Assembly: GCF_004684205.1 (NCBI RefSeq)
Contig: NZ_SRIO01000010.1
Coordinates: forward strand, 1 to 64,000
Direction: 5' to 3'
Source of the DNA: Candidatus Macondimonas diazotrophica
GTDB taxonomy: Bacteria > Pseudomonadota > Gammaproteobacteria > UBA5335
DNA length: 64,000 nucleotides
A program made the translations under genes and the position numbers. Position 1 is the stretch's first letter, and each line of letters begins with the position of its first letter. The notes under the pieces are model-generated. The model did no database searches. It was not told the origin of the DNA and worked only from the letters and a program-made list of their open reading frames with translations. Positions 51,599 through 61,095 of this stretch are shown here, one piece after another.

Positions 51599-52141
51599 TC
51601 ACGCCAGGCGCGGAAAACCATCGGCGATGGCATCGCCGGTAAACTGGGCAATCCATCCATCCGGATTGTTGAACAGGCGAATGGCAGTAAACCGCGGGCT
51701 CGATCCCATGTCGAACCAGTGCCGGGTTCCTGCCGGCACACTGATCAAATCCCCTTTGGTGCACAAGACAGCATAGACCTGTCCATTCAGATGCAGGCAG
51801 AACAACCCGGCGCCGTCCACGAAAAAGCGCACCTCATCCTCGCCGTGGGTGTGTTCACTGAGAAACTTGTCGCGCAGCGCGGCGCGGTCCGGGTGCGTTG
51901 GGTACATATTGACCACATCGACACTCTGATAGCCCGCCTCGGCGATCAGCCGATCGATTTCCGGGCGATAAGCCGAGAGGATCACCGACTCGTCGGCGCG
52001 CTCATCCAGCGCTTGCGTCGCTGCCCAACGGCGAAACAGCACTCCGGCTTCGGCCAGCGTCTGGCGAATCGTTTCGCCATCTTCGGTCTCAAGTGTGGGA
52101 TGTGCGGCGTCATTCTCGGAATAAACGGTCAGGCGGCTCAT
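51599..52141 (-). CDS. mtnD: Acireductone dioxygenase
   Basis: This 180-residue cupin enzyme of the methionine salvage pathway converts acireductone to 2-keto-4-methylthiobutyrate plus formate (Fe form), or to methylthiopropionate, CO and formate (Ni form). Metal ligands are in HTHGEDEVRFFVDG and the later TRHWFDMGS. The start overlaps the mtnC stop by ATGA. It is the third gene of mtnB-mtnC-mtnD. Confidence 0.95.
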   Translation of the reverse strand: MSRLTVYSENDAAHPTLETEDGETIRQTLAEAGVLFRRWAATQALDERADESVILSAYRPEIDRLIAEAGYQSVDVVNMYPTHPDRAALRDKFLSEHTHGEDEVRFFVDGAGLFCLHLNGQVYAVLCTKGDLISVPAGTRHWFDMGSSPRFTAIRLFNNPDGWIAQFTGDAIADGFPRLA

Positions 52142-52830
52142 GAGGCAACCTCCTTCAGCTGCGGGATGTGGTGAAAATCTGCGGCAATGGGATGATCGCT
52201 CGTCAATCCACCACCGCGCGCCAACAGACAGGTTTCGAGCCCTGCGGCTCGCGCTGCATCGAGTTCGGATTCGATGTCCGACAAGAACAGAGTGCGATCC
52301 GCCGCGATACCGATCGCCTCGACGATCCGGCGATAGCTTTCGGCCTCGCGCTTGGCGCCGACGCGCGTATCGAAGTAACCCCCGAACAGGGGCGTCAGAT
52401 CGCCATGGTTGCTATGCCCGAACAGAAGCCGCTGCGCCTCTTCCGAGCCGGACGAATAGACATAGAGCCGCAGCCCGGCCGCAGACCAGCGACGCAGGCA
52501 AACAGCAGCATCCGGATAGACATGGCCGGTAAAGTCGCCGCGCTGGTAGCCCTCGCGCCAGATCCAACCCTGCAAGGTCTTCAATGGCGTCATCTTAAGA
52601 TCGAGCTTGATCCACTCCAGCAGCTGATCCACCACCGCGGCCTCGCTGGCCGCGGGCTGACCGCTTGCCGCAGCCACCTCGACCAGCAGCGCCTGCAGCG
52701 CGGGCTCGTCGCGATGTGCCGCGACGTAGGCCGGCAGCCTACGCGCGGCATAGGGAAACAGCACCCGATGCACGAAGCCGATATCGGTGGTCGTGCCTTC
52801 GATATCGGTCACAACGGCTTGGATCCTCAT
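52138..52830 (-). CDS. mtnC: Enolase-phosphatase E1
   Basis: This 230-residue HAD-superfamily enzyme enolises and dephosphorylates 2,3-diketo-5-methylthiopentyl-1-phosphate. The nucleophile motif is VTDIEGTTTDIGFVH, the motif-II Ser is in LYVYSSGSEEAQ, and the motif-III/IV acids are in LFLSDIESELDAARAAGL. ATG 52830 overlaps mtnB by ATGA; a longer frame to 52884 would run into mtnB. Confidence 0.95.
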   Translation of the reverse strand: MRIQAVVTDIEGTTTDIGFVHRVLFPYAARRLPAYVAAHRDEPALQALLVEVAAASGQPAASEAAVVDQLLEWIKLDLKMTPLKTLQGWIWREGYQRGDFTGHVYPDAAVCLRRWSAAGLRLYVYSSGSEEAQRLLFGHSNHGDLTPLFGGYFDTRVGAKREAESYRRIVEAIGIAADRTLFLSDIESELDAARAAGLETCLLARGGGLTSDHPIAADFHHIPQLKEVAS

Positions 52831-53447
52831 TGACGGGCCTCCAGTAAACGTTCCTGAAGCAGGCAGTTCAGCAAGAACTCCCAACCTTCCACATGGCGCC
52901 GGGCTTCAGCGACCGTACGCCCCCACGCGTAAAGCCCGTGGCCACGCACCAGAAAGCCGCCCGGCAATCCACCCTCGGCTTCCCAGCGCACAGCCAGTTG
53001 GTCAGCCAGCGCCGGAATGTCCTGGGTATTGTCAAACAGCGGCAGCGCAAGCGTGGCCTCGTGGGTCGTCTGCCCCCGAATCGCTTTTTGCATTTCATAG
53101 CCGCGCAAGACCAGCGTGTCATTGGGGTCAAGGCGAGAAAGGACGGTAGCAGCAACCGAGTGGGTATGCAGCACGCAGCCGATCGTTGGGTCGAGCCGAT
53201 AGAGCCGCTGGTGCAGCGCGGTCTCGGCCGATGGCAGTGGGTCGGTGGTGGCGAGCGCGCCGGCAACTGGCAGGCGGATAAACTGGCCGACGCTCACCCG
53301 GCGCTTGTCGCATCCCGAGGCCGTGATACAAAACTGGTCCAAGCCTTCACGCATCGAAAAATTGCCACCCGTGGCCGGCGAAAAGCCATCGGCCGCCAGT
53401 TCACGGATGACATGGACCAGCGTCTCAATCGAATCCATGGACTCCAT
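52827..53447 (-). CDS. mtnB: Methylthioribulose-1-phosphate dehydratase
   Basis: This 206-residue class II aldolase-fold zinc enzyme carries out the third step of methionine salvage. The pattern is FSPATGGNFSMR, a Zn site in VLHTHSVAATVLSRL (His-x-His), and LVRGHGLYAWG with a further His. ATG 53447 has GGGAGG seven bases upstream. It is the first gene of the salvage trio. mtnA, mtnK/mtnP and an aminotransferase are not in the window. Confidence 0.94.
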   Translation of the reverse strand: MESMDSIETLVHVIRELAADGFSPATGGNFSMREGLDQFCITASGCDKRRVSVGQFIRLPVAGALATTDPLPSAETALHQRLYRLDPTIGCVLHTHSVAATVLSRLDPNDTLVLRGYEMQKAIRGQTTHEATLALPLFDNTQDIPALADQLAVRWEAEGGLPGGFLVRGHGLYAWGRTVAEARRHVEGWEFLLNCLLQERLLEARQ

Positions 53448-53593
53448 GGCCCCACCTCCCGCGGAAGGCTTGCAAAAGGCCCACATCATACCCCAGGGCA
53501 CGCCCAGCGTCGTAAACGCCCGCGTGACATCGGCGTCGCTGATCCTTTGGGCTAGAATCGCGCTTTTAGCGACACCTATCGCGGAGATCCTCC

Positions 53594-54793
53594 ATGCGCA
53601 TCGGCACCCCCCTCACTCCTTCCGCCACCCGCGTCATGCTGCTGGGTGCAGGTGAGCTGGGCAAGGAGGTAATCATCGCGTTTCAGCGTCTCGGGGTCGA
53701 GGTGATCGCCGTGGATCGCTATGCGCATGCGCCTGGCCATGCGCTCGCCCATCGCGCCCACGTCCTGGACATGACCGATGGCCCCGCCCTGCGTGCACTC
53801 ATCATCCGTGAGCGGCCGCATTGGGTCATTCCGGAAATTGAAGCAATCGCCACCGAAACCCTGTGTGAACTGGAATCCGAAGGCCTCACCCAGGTCATCC
53901 CCACGGCCGAGGCGGCATGGCTGACCATGCAACGCGAGGGCATCCGCCGTTTGGCGGCAGAGGAACTGAACCTGCCCACATCCGGCTACGCCTTCGCCGA
54001 TTCCGAGGATGAGCTGCGCGCCGCGATCAACGGTGGCATCGGCCTGCCCTGTGTGGTCAAGCCGGTGATGTCCTCTTCCGGCAAGGGCCAGTCGGTCGTC
54101 CGAAGCGAACGCGACGTCGCGGCAGCCTGGACCCATGCCCGCAGTGGACGGGTGGATCGCGGGCGCGTCATCGCCGAGCAATGGATCGATTTCGATTTTG
54201 AAATCACGCTGCTCACCGTCCGAACGCTGGATGCTGCAGGGAATATCCAAACCCGCTTCTGCGAACCCATCGGGCATCGTCAGGTCGACGGCGACTATGT
54301 CGAAAGCTGGCAGCCACAACCGATGCAGCCAATTGCGCTCGAGCGAGCGCGCGACATCGCCGGCCGCATCACCGCGCGCCTCGGCGGACGCGGCGTTTTC
54401 GGCGTGGAGCTGTTCGTTCGCGGTGATGCGGTGTGGTTCAGCGAGGTCAGCCCGCGCCCGCACGACACCGGGCTGGTGACCCTGGCCAGCCAGCGTCAGA
54501 GCGAATTCGACCTGCATGCACGCGCAATTCTGGGCTTGCCAGTGGACACCCGGCTTCAACGTCAAGCGGCCAGCGCCGTGATCTATGGCGGCACCGATGC
54601 GCCCGGCGTCGCCTTCGAGGGCGTCGAGCACGCCTTGGCTGTGCCCGAAAGCGACCTGCGCCTGTTCGGAAAACCGCTGGCGACCCCCAAACGCCGCATG
54701 GGGGTCGCGCTGGCCTGTGGGGAAACCATCGGGCAGGCGCGAGAGCATGCCCAAGAGGCGGCACGGCGGATACGGGTACTCGCCGCGGATTAA
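53594..54793 (+). CDS. purT: Formate-dependent phosphoribosylglycinamide formyltransferase (PurT)
   Basis: This 399-residue ATP-grasp enzyme makes formyl-GAR from GAR, formate and ATP in purine synthesis. Motifs are [13 protein letters not shown] at the N-terminus, [26 protein letters not shown] (ATP-grasp loop), and [25 protein letters not shown]. The length is standard. A TAGAAT -10-like element lies at 53553-53558 between it and the divergent mtnB. The formate it uses is also a product of mtnD, an interesting but unproven metabolic link. Confidence 0.95.
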   Translation: MRIGTPLTPSATRVMLLGAGELGKEVIIAFQRLGVEVIAVDRYAHAPGHALAHRAHVLDMTDGPALRALIIRERPHWVIPEIEAIATETLCELESEGLTQVIPTAEAAWLTMQREGIRRLAAEELNLPTSGYAFADSEDELRAAINGGIGLPCVVKPVMSSSGKGQSVVRSERDVAAAWTHARSGRVDRGRVIAEQWIDFDFEITLLTVRTLDAAGNIQTRFCEPIGHRQVDGDYVESWQPQPMQPIALERARDIAGRITARLGGRGVFGVELFVRGDAVWFSEVSPRPHDTGLVTLASQRQSEFDLHARAILGLPVDTRLQRQAASAVIYGGTDAPGVAFEGVEHALAVPESDLRLFGKPLATPKRRMGVALACGETIGQAREHAQEAARRIRVLAAD

Positions 54794-55542
54794 TGCGGGG
54801 TTGGATCTGCGGGTTTCGCGCCCAACTGCGCGACCTCTTCGGGCTCAAGAAGGCGCCACGCACCCTTGGGCAAATCTCCCAGCCTCAGGGGGCCGATGGA
54901 GACACGCACGAGCCGACGCACATTGAACCCGAATGCGGCCAACAGCCGCCGCAGATGGCGGTTGCGCCCTTCGGTCAGCCCCAGTTCCAGCCAACTGTTC
55001 TTCGCGCCCTGCCGCAACAGAGTCGCCGCCGTGACATGCAACCATTCTCCCTGGCAATCCGCACCCACACGCAAGGCCGACAGCAGCGCGGCATCAGCGA
55101 TGCCGTCCACCTGGACGTGATATCGCTTCTCCAATCCGCTTCCCGGTGCCGTTACACCGGCCGACCATTGGTGATCATTACTAAACAAAAGAAGCCCTTC
55201 ACTGGCACGATCCAGGCGTCCCACGGGGGAGAGCCCGGGCCATGCCGCAGCGTCACCGAGTACGGAATAGACGGTCGCCCTGCCCTGCTCATCGCGGCGG
55301 GTCGTGACCAATCCACGCGGCTTGTTGAGCATCACATATCGTGGCGCCGCTGCTTTTACCCGCATCCCATCCAGCGTCAAACGATCGGCGTCGAGCTTGA
55401 TTCGGCTCATTGGGTCCCGAACGATCCGGCCGTTCACGGCCACCCGCCCGGTTCGAACAGCCGTCTCGGCTTCGGTGCGCGAGCAGACACCCAGCTTGGA
55501 TAATGCCCGCACCACCGACAGCGCATCTTTCAACGTCGGCAT
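54790..55542 (-). CDS. S4-domain pseudouridine synthase (RsuA/RluB/E/F family)
   Basis: This 250-residue protein has an N-terminal S4 RNA-binding domain ([18 protein letters not shown]) and a pseudouridine synthase domain with [18 protein letters not shown], the catalytic Asp in [19 protein letters not shown], and [18 protein letters not shown]. It modifies a uridine in 16S or 23S rRNA, and the target cannot be read. ATG 55542 is at the start of the S4 domain. Its end overlaps the convergent purT by four bases. Confidence 0.88.
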   Translation of the reverse strand: MPTLKDALSVVRALSKLGVCSRTEAETAVRTGRVAVNGRIVRDPMSRIKLDADRLTLDGMRVKAAAPRYVMLNKPRGLVTTRRDEQGRATVYSVLGDAAAWPGLSPVGRLDRASEGLLLFSNDHQWSAGVTAPGSGLEKRYHVQVDGIADAALLSALRVGADCQGEWLHVTAATLLRQGAKNSWLELGLTEGRNRHLRRLLAAFGFNVRRLVRVSIGPLRLGDLPKGAWRLLEPEEVAQLGAKPADPTPH

Positions 55543-55626
55543 GGGGCCACCACAGTACCGGATAACCACTCAGCCGCGCGATCGAACCGCCCGTTCCGCC
55601 GTCTTGAACGGTAACCCAATAAACAC

Positions 55627-55655
55627 TTGACCGCTCGTTCAAGATACCCTAGTGT
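55627..55655 (+). promoter_or_regulatory. Candidate promoter of the solitary pmoC, with a short inverted repeat
   Basis: TTGACC at 55627-55632 is followed after 17 bases by TAGTGT. CTTGA and TCAAG (55626-55643) form an inverted repeat over the spacer and could be a regulator site. The -10 match is poor. The 157-base leader region is AT-rich compared with its surroundings. Confidence 0.35.
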
Positions 55656-55726
55656 TTGTCGATACATGACATAGATCATGGTTTTTTAGCTTTTTAATGG
55701 CGGTTCTAAGTAACGAGGAGATAGAC

Positions 55727-56512
55727 ATGAGTGCGGTTATGCCATCCAGTAGGGCCGTTGCTGCCCCAGCTGAAGCGGCCCCCTCCATTCGGGGGCCATG
55801 GATGTTTGCCCTGGGCGTCGGTATTCTCGCCGGCCTTGTGTTCGGCGTTTATCGCTGGTACCAGCAAAATTACTCCTTTACGGTCGGAATGGACTATTTC
55901 GAACCGGAATTCCAGACCTATTGGATGAGTCTGTTCTATGTCCAGATGACAGTCATCCCGCTGATCGGCGCCATTGCCGTAGCCGTTCTGTGGTTCACCC
56001 GCGACCGCAACATCATGGCAATCACCCCGCAGGAAGAGCTGAAACGCTATTACTATGTCCTGACGCTGTTGGCCATGGCCAGCATTCTGGCCGCGGTCAT
56101 CTTCGGCCTGTTCGTTGAAGCTGATGCGGCGTGGCACCAGACGACCATCCGCGACACCGACTTCACCCCCACGCACATCGCGCTGTTCTATTTCGCCATT
56201 CCCGCAGCACTAGTGGGGCTCACCTTCGCCTGGGTGTGGGTCCATACGCGACTCCCACAGTTCACCCAGCGGGTTTCCATTCCGTTGTCCCTGGTCGTCG
56301 CCGGACCAATCCTCATCATGCCCAATCTCGGTCTGAACGAGTGGGGCCACACGTTCTTCTATGCCGAAGAACTTTTCGCGGCGCCGATCCATTGGGGCTT
56401 TGTAGTGTTGGCCTGGGGCATCTACGCACTCGGCGGTTTCGCAGTCCAGTGTGTGGCCCGTATCGCGGAATTGACCCGGCTTACTCAAGCGCAAGGGTCA
56501 CAGACCACCTGA
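55727..56512 (+). CDS. pmoC: Copper membrane monooxygenase subunit C (PmoC/AmoC), solitary
   Basis: This 261-residue protein has about six membrane helices. Clear family blocks are GMDYFEPEFQTYWMSLFYVQM, EADAAWHQTTIRDTDFTPTHIALFY, TRLPQF and MPNLGLNEWGHTFFYAEELFAAPIHWGFV. Both copper sites known in particulate methane monooxygenase subunit C are conserved by spacing: Asp133, His137, His150 (CuC type) and Asn204, His208, His222 (CuD type). ATG 55727 has GAGGAG six bases upstream. No subunit A or B gene is adjacent: a pseudouridine synthase lies upstream, a PagL-like gene downstream, and a strong terminator directly follows. It may replace or supplement the C subunit of a CuMMO operon elsewhere; substrate (methane, ammonia or short alkane) is unknown. 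Confidence 0.93.
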   Translation: MSAVMPSSRAVAAPAEAAPSIRGPWMFALGVGILAGLVFGVYRWYQQNYSFTVGMDYFEPEFQTYWMSLFYVQMTVIPLIGAIAVAVLWFTRDRNIMAITPQEELKRYYYVLTLLAMASILAAVIFGLFVEADAAWHQTTIRDTDFTPTHIALFYFAIPAALVGLTFAWVWVHTRLPQFTQRVSIPLSLVVAGPILIMPNLGLNEWGHTFFYAEELFAAPIHWGFVVLAWGIYALGGFAVQCVARIAELTRLTQAQGSQTT

Positions 56513-56539
56513 TCCCCAATCCGCACCGGATCGACATTC

Positions 56540-56570
56540 AAAAAGCCGCCGGTAACCCCGGCGGCTTTTT
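56540..56570 (+). terminator. Strong intrinsic terminator after pmoC
   Basis: A 13-bp stem (56540-56552 with 56558-56570) has a five-base loop and ends in TTTTT. It makes the pmoC transcript monocistronic. Confidence 0.92.
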
Positions 56571-56838
56571 CTGTTTCATGACGTGTCCACCCGTACCCCA
56601 TGGGGCACCGTTACCTCATCTTCGAACGCGTCCCCCCGGCGATATTCGGGTCTATGGACTGTTTATCCCCACGCCCGAAAAACGGCCCCGATCGCCGCGC
56701 AGCGATCCTTGCGCTCAAGCAAGATTCCCTCAAACGATCCATGCTTCAATCACGTGGTTGGCTCGTGGGATTCGCCACCGACCGCGACCATTGTGGGTTT
56801 CTGTTACTGAATTGATTTCGAGAATCAGAGGAGGTGGG

Positions 56839-57396
56839 ATGCCTCGATCGCTCATGAAGTCGAACCGATTCGGGTTGCTCTTGCGTCTGCTCCTGCTCAG
56901 CAACCCAGCGGTCACACTACACGCAGCGCCCCTCTATGCCGTCGGCGTGCTTGCCCATGACCGTGGACCATTCAGTGACCGCCACGAAGACGGCGTCGAC
57001 CTCAATGTTGAAATCCAGTTTGTGCCACTGTCGATTATCCCATACAGCGTGCGGCCGCATCTCGGCACCACCCTGAATTTCAACGGAGATACGAGCGCTG
57101 CGTATGGCGGCCTGAGCTGGCGGCTGTACGATACGCCGCGGGGCTTCCTCGACGGCATCGTCAGCCTCGCCGTTCACGACGGTCCTCTGAGCAAGGACAA
57201 ACAGGGATGCAAGACGAGAAGTGACTGCGGTTTCGGTGTGCGGATGCTCCCCCGTCTCGGCATGGAAATCGGCTATCGGATCACCTCAGGTCGATCCATG
57301 GGCCTGTTCTATGATCACATGTCCCACAAATGGGTGATCGGGGGTGAGAACGAGGGGATCGACCACATAGGGCTGCGCTACCGGCAGGCGTTCTGA
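56839..57396 (+). CDS. PagL-like lipid A deacylase / acyloxyacyl hydrolase family protein
   Basis: This 185-residue exported protein has a signal peptide at about 1-29 (LLLRLLLLSNPAVTLHA-AP). Alternating strands suggest an eight-stranded outer-membrane barrel. The C-terminal FYDHMSHKWVIGGENEG, with IDHIGLRYR, matches the PagL pattern His-x-Ser (His160, Ser162) with a following Glu; the exact Glu spacing differs from P. aeruginosa PagL, so activity is not certain. It would remove a 3-O-acyl chain from lipid A. ATG 56839 has AGAGGAGG upstream. A 268-base gene-free gap separates it from the pmoC terminator. Confidence 0.7.
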   Translation: MPRSLMKSNRFGLLLRLLLLSNPAVTLHAAPLYAVGVLAHDRGPFSDRHEDGVDLNVEIQFVPLSIIPYSVRPHLGTTLNFNGDTSAAYGGLSWRLYDTPRGFLDGIVSLAVHDGPLSKDKQGCKTRSDCGFGVRMLPRLGMEIGYRITSGRSMGLFYDHMSHKWVIGGENEGIDHIGLRYRQAF

Positions 57397-57472
57397 CCAA
57401 GCCGCAGACTGGGTCGGCCGCCATTACCGCGCCATAGCGCCGAAGTGCCTCGCATTGCGCCCGGATTCCTTT

Positions 57473-57500
57473 GCAAAAAAACCGGCCCTAAAGGGGCCGG
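57473..57500 (-). terminator. Intrinsic terminator of icd
   Basis: On the minus strand, a 7-bp GC stem (57500-57494 with 57488-57482) and a short loop are followed by TTTTTTT. It lies 50 bases past the icd stop. Confidence 0.85.
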
Positions 57501-57549
57501 CGATGAGGCAAACGGACGTGTCAAAGCAGCCGGGACGCGATCCCGAGAC

Positions 57550-59319
57550 TCATTCAGCCCGAATCCAGTTGAACAGTTCGACGGCATTGACCATATCGGC
57601 TTCCGTGGCAATACCGATGACCTTGCCGTTTTCTTCCACCAGCAGGCGGCGGATTCGATGCTTGATCATGCGATCGATGCATGCACTGATCGGCTCGGTC
57701 ATCGGAACCGTGATGACCGGCGTGGTGGCCATTTCGCCCACTGTCACTTCAGCCGAATTGCGTCCAGCCTGCGCAACGCGCCCCATCACATCGCGCCGCG
57801 TCAGGATCCCCCAACCGAGCCCATCATGCGGCTCCACGATAACCGAGCTCACGCCGTGATCGCGCATGACCCGAACGGCATCATCGATCGTGGCATCATG
57901 CGCAATCGTCACCAGCTTGCGCGTCATGATATGGCCAATGGCAGTCGGCTTCCGACCGGATTCCAGCATGGCCTCCATGGGTGCGGTGATCCGCCGGCTT
58001 TCACGCAGCTGGCGGTTTTCCAGACGCCATTGTCGCCGTGCTTCAGCGCGTGCCTGCACATCGATACCGGCATGAATACGACTGATGATTTCATCGGCAA
58101 AGGCGCTGGTCGCCACTTCGCGGGCGCCTTCCATCTGGCGCGCAAAGTCGTAAGTGACGACTTTATCCTGGACGACGTCCTGGAAGGCTTCGCGGATGAC
58201 GTCGCCGGCTTCGGTCCAGCCGATATAGTCCAGCATGTCGACACCACTGAACAGCAGCGAGCCCGGGTTGACCTTGTCCTGGTTGGCGTATTTCGGCGCG
58301 GTCCCGTGCGTGGCCTCGAACACCGCCACGCCATCACCGATGTTGGCACCGGGCGCAATGCCGACCCCACCGACCTGGGCCGCGATGGCATCGGACAGGT
58401 AGTCGCCGTTGAGATTCATCGTGGCGAGCACATCGAATTCCTGTGGGCGCAGCAGCATCAGCTGGAAGATGATGTCGGCGATGCGATCCTTGATGACGAT
58501 CTTGCCTTCGGGGACCTTGCCGCCATGCTCCTCGAACACCTCGGTCTCGGTGATGGTGCGGTCGCCGAACTCCTCGCGGGCAACCTGATAACCCCAGCCA
58601 CGAAATGCACCTTCGGTGTACTTCATGATGTTGCCCTTGTGGACCAGCGTCACACTCTCGCGGCCATGATCGATGGCATACTGAATCGCCTGACGTACCA
58701 GTCGCTTGGTGCCAAAGGGGCTGATGGGTTTGATGCCGAGCCCGGCGTCCTCGAAAAACTCTGCCCCCATTTCCTGACGCAGGAACTGGGCGAGCTTCTT
58801 GTTATCCGGCGTTCCAGAGGCATATTCGATACCGGCGTAGACGTCCTCGGTGTTTTCGCGAAAGATCACCACATCGATCAGCTGGGGTTCGCGCACGGGC
58901 GAAGGCACGCCGCTGTAGTAGCGCACCGGCCGCACACAGGCATACAGATCGAGATCCTGGCGCAACGAGACGTTCAGTGACCGGAACCCGCCGCCGACCG
59001 GGGTGGTCAGCGGACCTTTGATCGAAACGCCAAGCTCGCGCAAGGCCGTCAGCGTTTCCTCGGGGTAATAGTTGCCGTCGTAAAGAGAAGCAGCCTTTTC
59101 GCCAAGAAACAGCTCGCACCAGTGGATCTTGCGGCGTCCGCCGTAAACGACCTCCACTGCAGCATCCCAGATCCGCAGACAGGCCCGCGTGATATCCGGG
59201 CCGATGCCATCGCCTTCGATATAGCCGAGAATGGGTTGATCGGACACTTTAGGCCGGCCATTGGCGTCGAATTGAACCTTGTCTCCCTGTGCGGGCATTC
59301 GAATGTGACGATACGTCAT
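57550..59319 (-). CDS. icd: NADP-dependent isocitrate dehydrogenase fused to a C-terminal CBS pair
   Basis: This 589-residue protein has residues 1 to about 425 as a standard bacterial NADP-type [13 protein letters not shown], the phosphorylatable-type Ser and substrate Arg residues in [29 protein letters not shown], and [17 protein letters not shown] whose Lys-Tyr pair marks NADP specificity. A 35-residue linker follows. Residues 460-580 form two CBS motifs ([34 protein letters not shown], and [33 protein letters not shown]). Normal ICD is about 415-420 residues. CBS pairs bind adenylates, so allosteric control by energy state is likely. The reading frame is continuous. Confidence 0.93.
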   Translation of the reverse strand: MTYRHIRMPAQGDKVQFDANGRPKVSDQPILGYIEGDGIGPDITRACLRIWDAAVEVVYGGRRKIHWCELFLGEKAASLYDGNYYPEETLTALRELGVSIKGPLTTPVGGGFRSLNVSLRQDLDLYACVRPVRYYSGVPSPVREPQLIDVVIFRENTEDVYAGIEYASGTPDNKKLAQFLRQEMGAEFFEDAGLGIKPISPFGTKRLVRQAIQYAIDHGRESVTLVHKGNIMKYTEGAFRGWGYQVAREEFGDRTITETEVFEEHGGKVPEGKIVIKDRIADIIFQLMLLRPQEFDVLATMNLNGDYLSDAIAAQVGGVGIAPGANIGDGVAVFEATHGTAPKYANQDKVNPGSLLFSGVDMLDYIGWTEAGDVIREAFQDVVQDKVVTYDFARQMEGAREVATSAFADEIISRIHAGIDVQARAEARRQWRLENRQLRESRRITAPMEAMLESGRKPTAIGHIMTRKLVTIAHDATIDDAVRVMRDHGVSSVIVEPHDGLGWGILTRRDVMGRVAQAGRNSAEVTVGEMATTPVITVPMTEPISACIDRMIKHRIRRLLVEENGKVIGIATEADMVNAVELFNWIRAE

Positions 59320-59467
59320 GAGTAGCGCTTCTCCTGGACCGGGTGATCAGCCCGGGGGTTGAAACATCCCGCCTCGGAGGGTCGCTCCAAAGACGGTCTC
59401 CTGGTTTTACTCCAGCGGCGGATCGGCGCCGGCAGAGAGTCAAATCCTCGGGCCCGATCCATTCTCC

Positions 59468-59902
59468 TCAGTCCAGGGGAACAGGGCGGCCGGCCCGATA
59501 GAATTCGAAATAGTCCGCCACGATCCGGGCATGATCGAATGCCAGATCAGGCAGGTTTGCGCGGGTGAAGACAGCGGCGTCCCGAGCATCATCCGCGCCT
59601 TGCGGCATGCCGCTCGCGGTCCCGACATATACAGCGCTTACCGTGTGCCCGCGGGGGTCACGGGACGGGTCCGAATAACATCCGAGCAGTGCTTTCAGGG
59701 TAACCGACAGGCCGGTTTCTTCTTTAGCTTCGCGGCGCGCAGCTTCCGGCAGCGTTTCACCCACATCGACAAAGCCACCGGGCAAAGCCCAGCCAAGCGG
59801 CGGATAGCGACGTGCCACCAGCACGATGGAGGGCTCCGATCGATCGGTCATCTCGATGATCAGGTCCACGGCGACTGGTGGTGTGCGCACATCCATCGGC
59901 AC
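59468..59902 (-). CDS. NUDIX hydrolase
   Basis: This 144-residue protein has a complete Nudix box: GGFVDVGETLPEAARREAKEETGL fits G-x5-E-x7-R-E-U-x-E-E-x-G-U. Preceding WALPGG and RRYPPLG are typical of ADP-ribose or (d)NDP-X hydrolases. The substrate is unknown. The start is ATG 59902. It precedes icd by 148 bases and may share regulation, but no coupling is seen. Confidence 0.88.
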   Translation of the reverse strand: MPMDVRTPPVAVDLIIEMTDRSEPSIVLVARRYPPLGWALPGGFVDVGETLPEAARREAKEETGLSVTLKALLGCYSDPSRDPRGHTVSAVYVGTASGMPQGADDARDAAVFTRANLPDLAFDHARIVADYFEFYRAGRPVPLD

Positions 59903-59967
59903 AATAGGTTCCTACGGGCGGTGACGGAACCGGCCCAGTATACCGAAAGCGACCGACCCCGGGCAGA

Positions 59968-60372
59968 TCAGAAGCGCTGAGACAGGGCACGCAGACGCCG
60001 TCGCATTCGTTTATCAGGCCGTTGGCCCGGATCGGGCGGGGGTGCGAGCCGATGGTTCTCCCGATTCTGTTCACGCGCGGCGCGGCTTTGCAGCGTCTCC
60101 AGATACAAAGCGGCCGCCTGACTGGCCGGGCCCCGACGGACATCCAGTCCAAGGAGCTCCACCTCATAGCGTTCCTGTCCGCGTTGGATGCGAAGACGAT
60201 CGCCGATCCGCACCAGATGCGCGGGCTTTACGGCATGTCCATTGCAATGCACCTTTCCGCCCCCCACCGCCTCGGTGGCCAGCGAACGGGTCTTGAAAAA
60301 GCGCGCGGCCCACAGCCAGCGGTCGATCCGAATCCGATCAATCGGCTCGTCTCGCGTTTTGGGCTGACTCAT
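59968..60372 (-). CDS. hslR: Heat-shock protein 15 / S4 RNA-binding protein HslR
   Basis: This 134-residue protein has an S4 domain ([32 protein letters not shown]) and the basic C-terminal tail ([11 protein letters not shown]) of Hsp15, which rescues 50S subunits carrying a nascent chain. The length matches E. coli HslR. It overlaps the upstream chalcone-isomerase-like gene by ATGA. Confidence 0.92.
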   Translation of the reverse strand: MSQPKTRDEPIDRIRIDRWLWAARFFKTRSLATEAVGGGKVHCNGHAVKPAHLVRIGDRLRIQRGQERYEVELLGLDVRRGPASQAAALYLETLQSRAAREQNRENHRLAPPPDPGQRPDKRMRRRLRALSQRF

Positions 60373-60950
60373 GCACCCGCTCCGGCAAGCAGATCCTTGC
60401 GAAATGCCGGCTCACTGGTCCGCGGATCGAGCCAGATACCGAAAAAGGCGCGGCCAAACGCGGGGTCGGGAACAGTCGAGAAGAGTGTGCCGTTCAAGTA
60501 GAAGCGGGTTTCCCGACCCGGCAGGTTAACGCCAATCAGGCGGTCTCCGGCCTTGACATCAGGAAAAGCCCTGCGCATTACGCCCTCCCATTCGACAAGC
60601 CGCGCATCACTGATCTCGCCGATCTGCCGCATCTCGTCGACCGAGCGTTTGGCCAGATCACGGGCCTTAAAGTCCAAAGCGTAGGTCAAATCGAGCGCGT
60701 ATACCCCTTGCCAGTCGAATGCGCCGGCTGTGACCCAGAGTCGGCCATCATAGACATTGATGAAATACTTTCGGAATCGAGCGCTCCCCATCATCTGCCA
60801 GTCATTCCCAAGTGCCCGAATCTCCCCGGGGAGCGGCAACGCCGGAACACTCGCCTGGACACCCGGCGCCCCACTCACGGCAACCAGTAATATCAAGGTC
60901 AAGGCCAAGAACCATCCATGCACCCGCGGGCCGTGTCTGCCATTCATCAT
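60369..60950 (-). CDS. Chalcone-isomerase-like exported protein
   Basis: This 193-residue protein has a signal peptide at about 1-34 ([21 protein letters not shown]) followed by the chalcone isomerase-like fold: [45 protein letters not shown], and [15 protein letters not shown]. Bacterial members are periplasmic and of unknown function. Plant CHI catalytic residues are not assumed. Two adjacent ATGs (60950, 60947) are possible; GGAG is spaced best for 60950. It is coupled to hslR. Confidence 0.85.
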   Translation of the reverse strand: MMNGRHGPRVHGWFLALTLILLVAVSGAPGVQASVPALPLPGEIRALGNDWQMMGSARFRKYFINVYDGRLWVTAGAFDWQGVYALDLTYALDFKARDLAKRSVDEMRQIGEISDARLVEWEGVMRRAFPDVKAGDRLIGVNLPGRETRFYLNGTLFSTVPDPAFGRAFFGIWLDPRTSEPAFRKDLLAGAGA

Positions 60951-61095
60951 CCCGAACTCCTGCTACGGTAACGCGTCGTGTTCACTCCCTATGGCAGTGT
61001 AGACTGGAAACATCGGCAAAAGTTGTCGCAGATACCCTTGCACACGGCGGATGCGCAACTGCCCCTCCTTGCCTTCAATTCGGAGACTTTATTGC

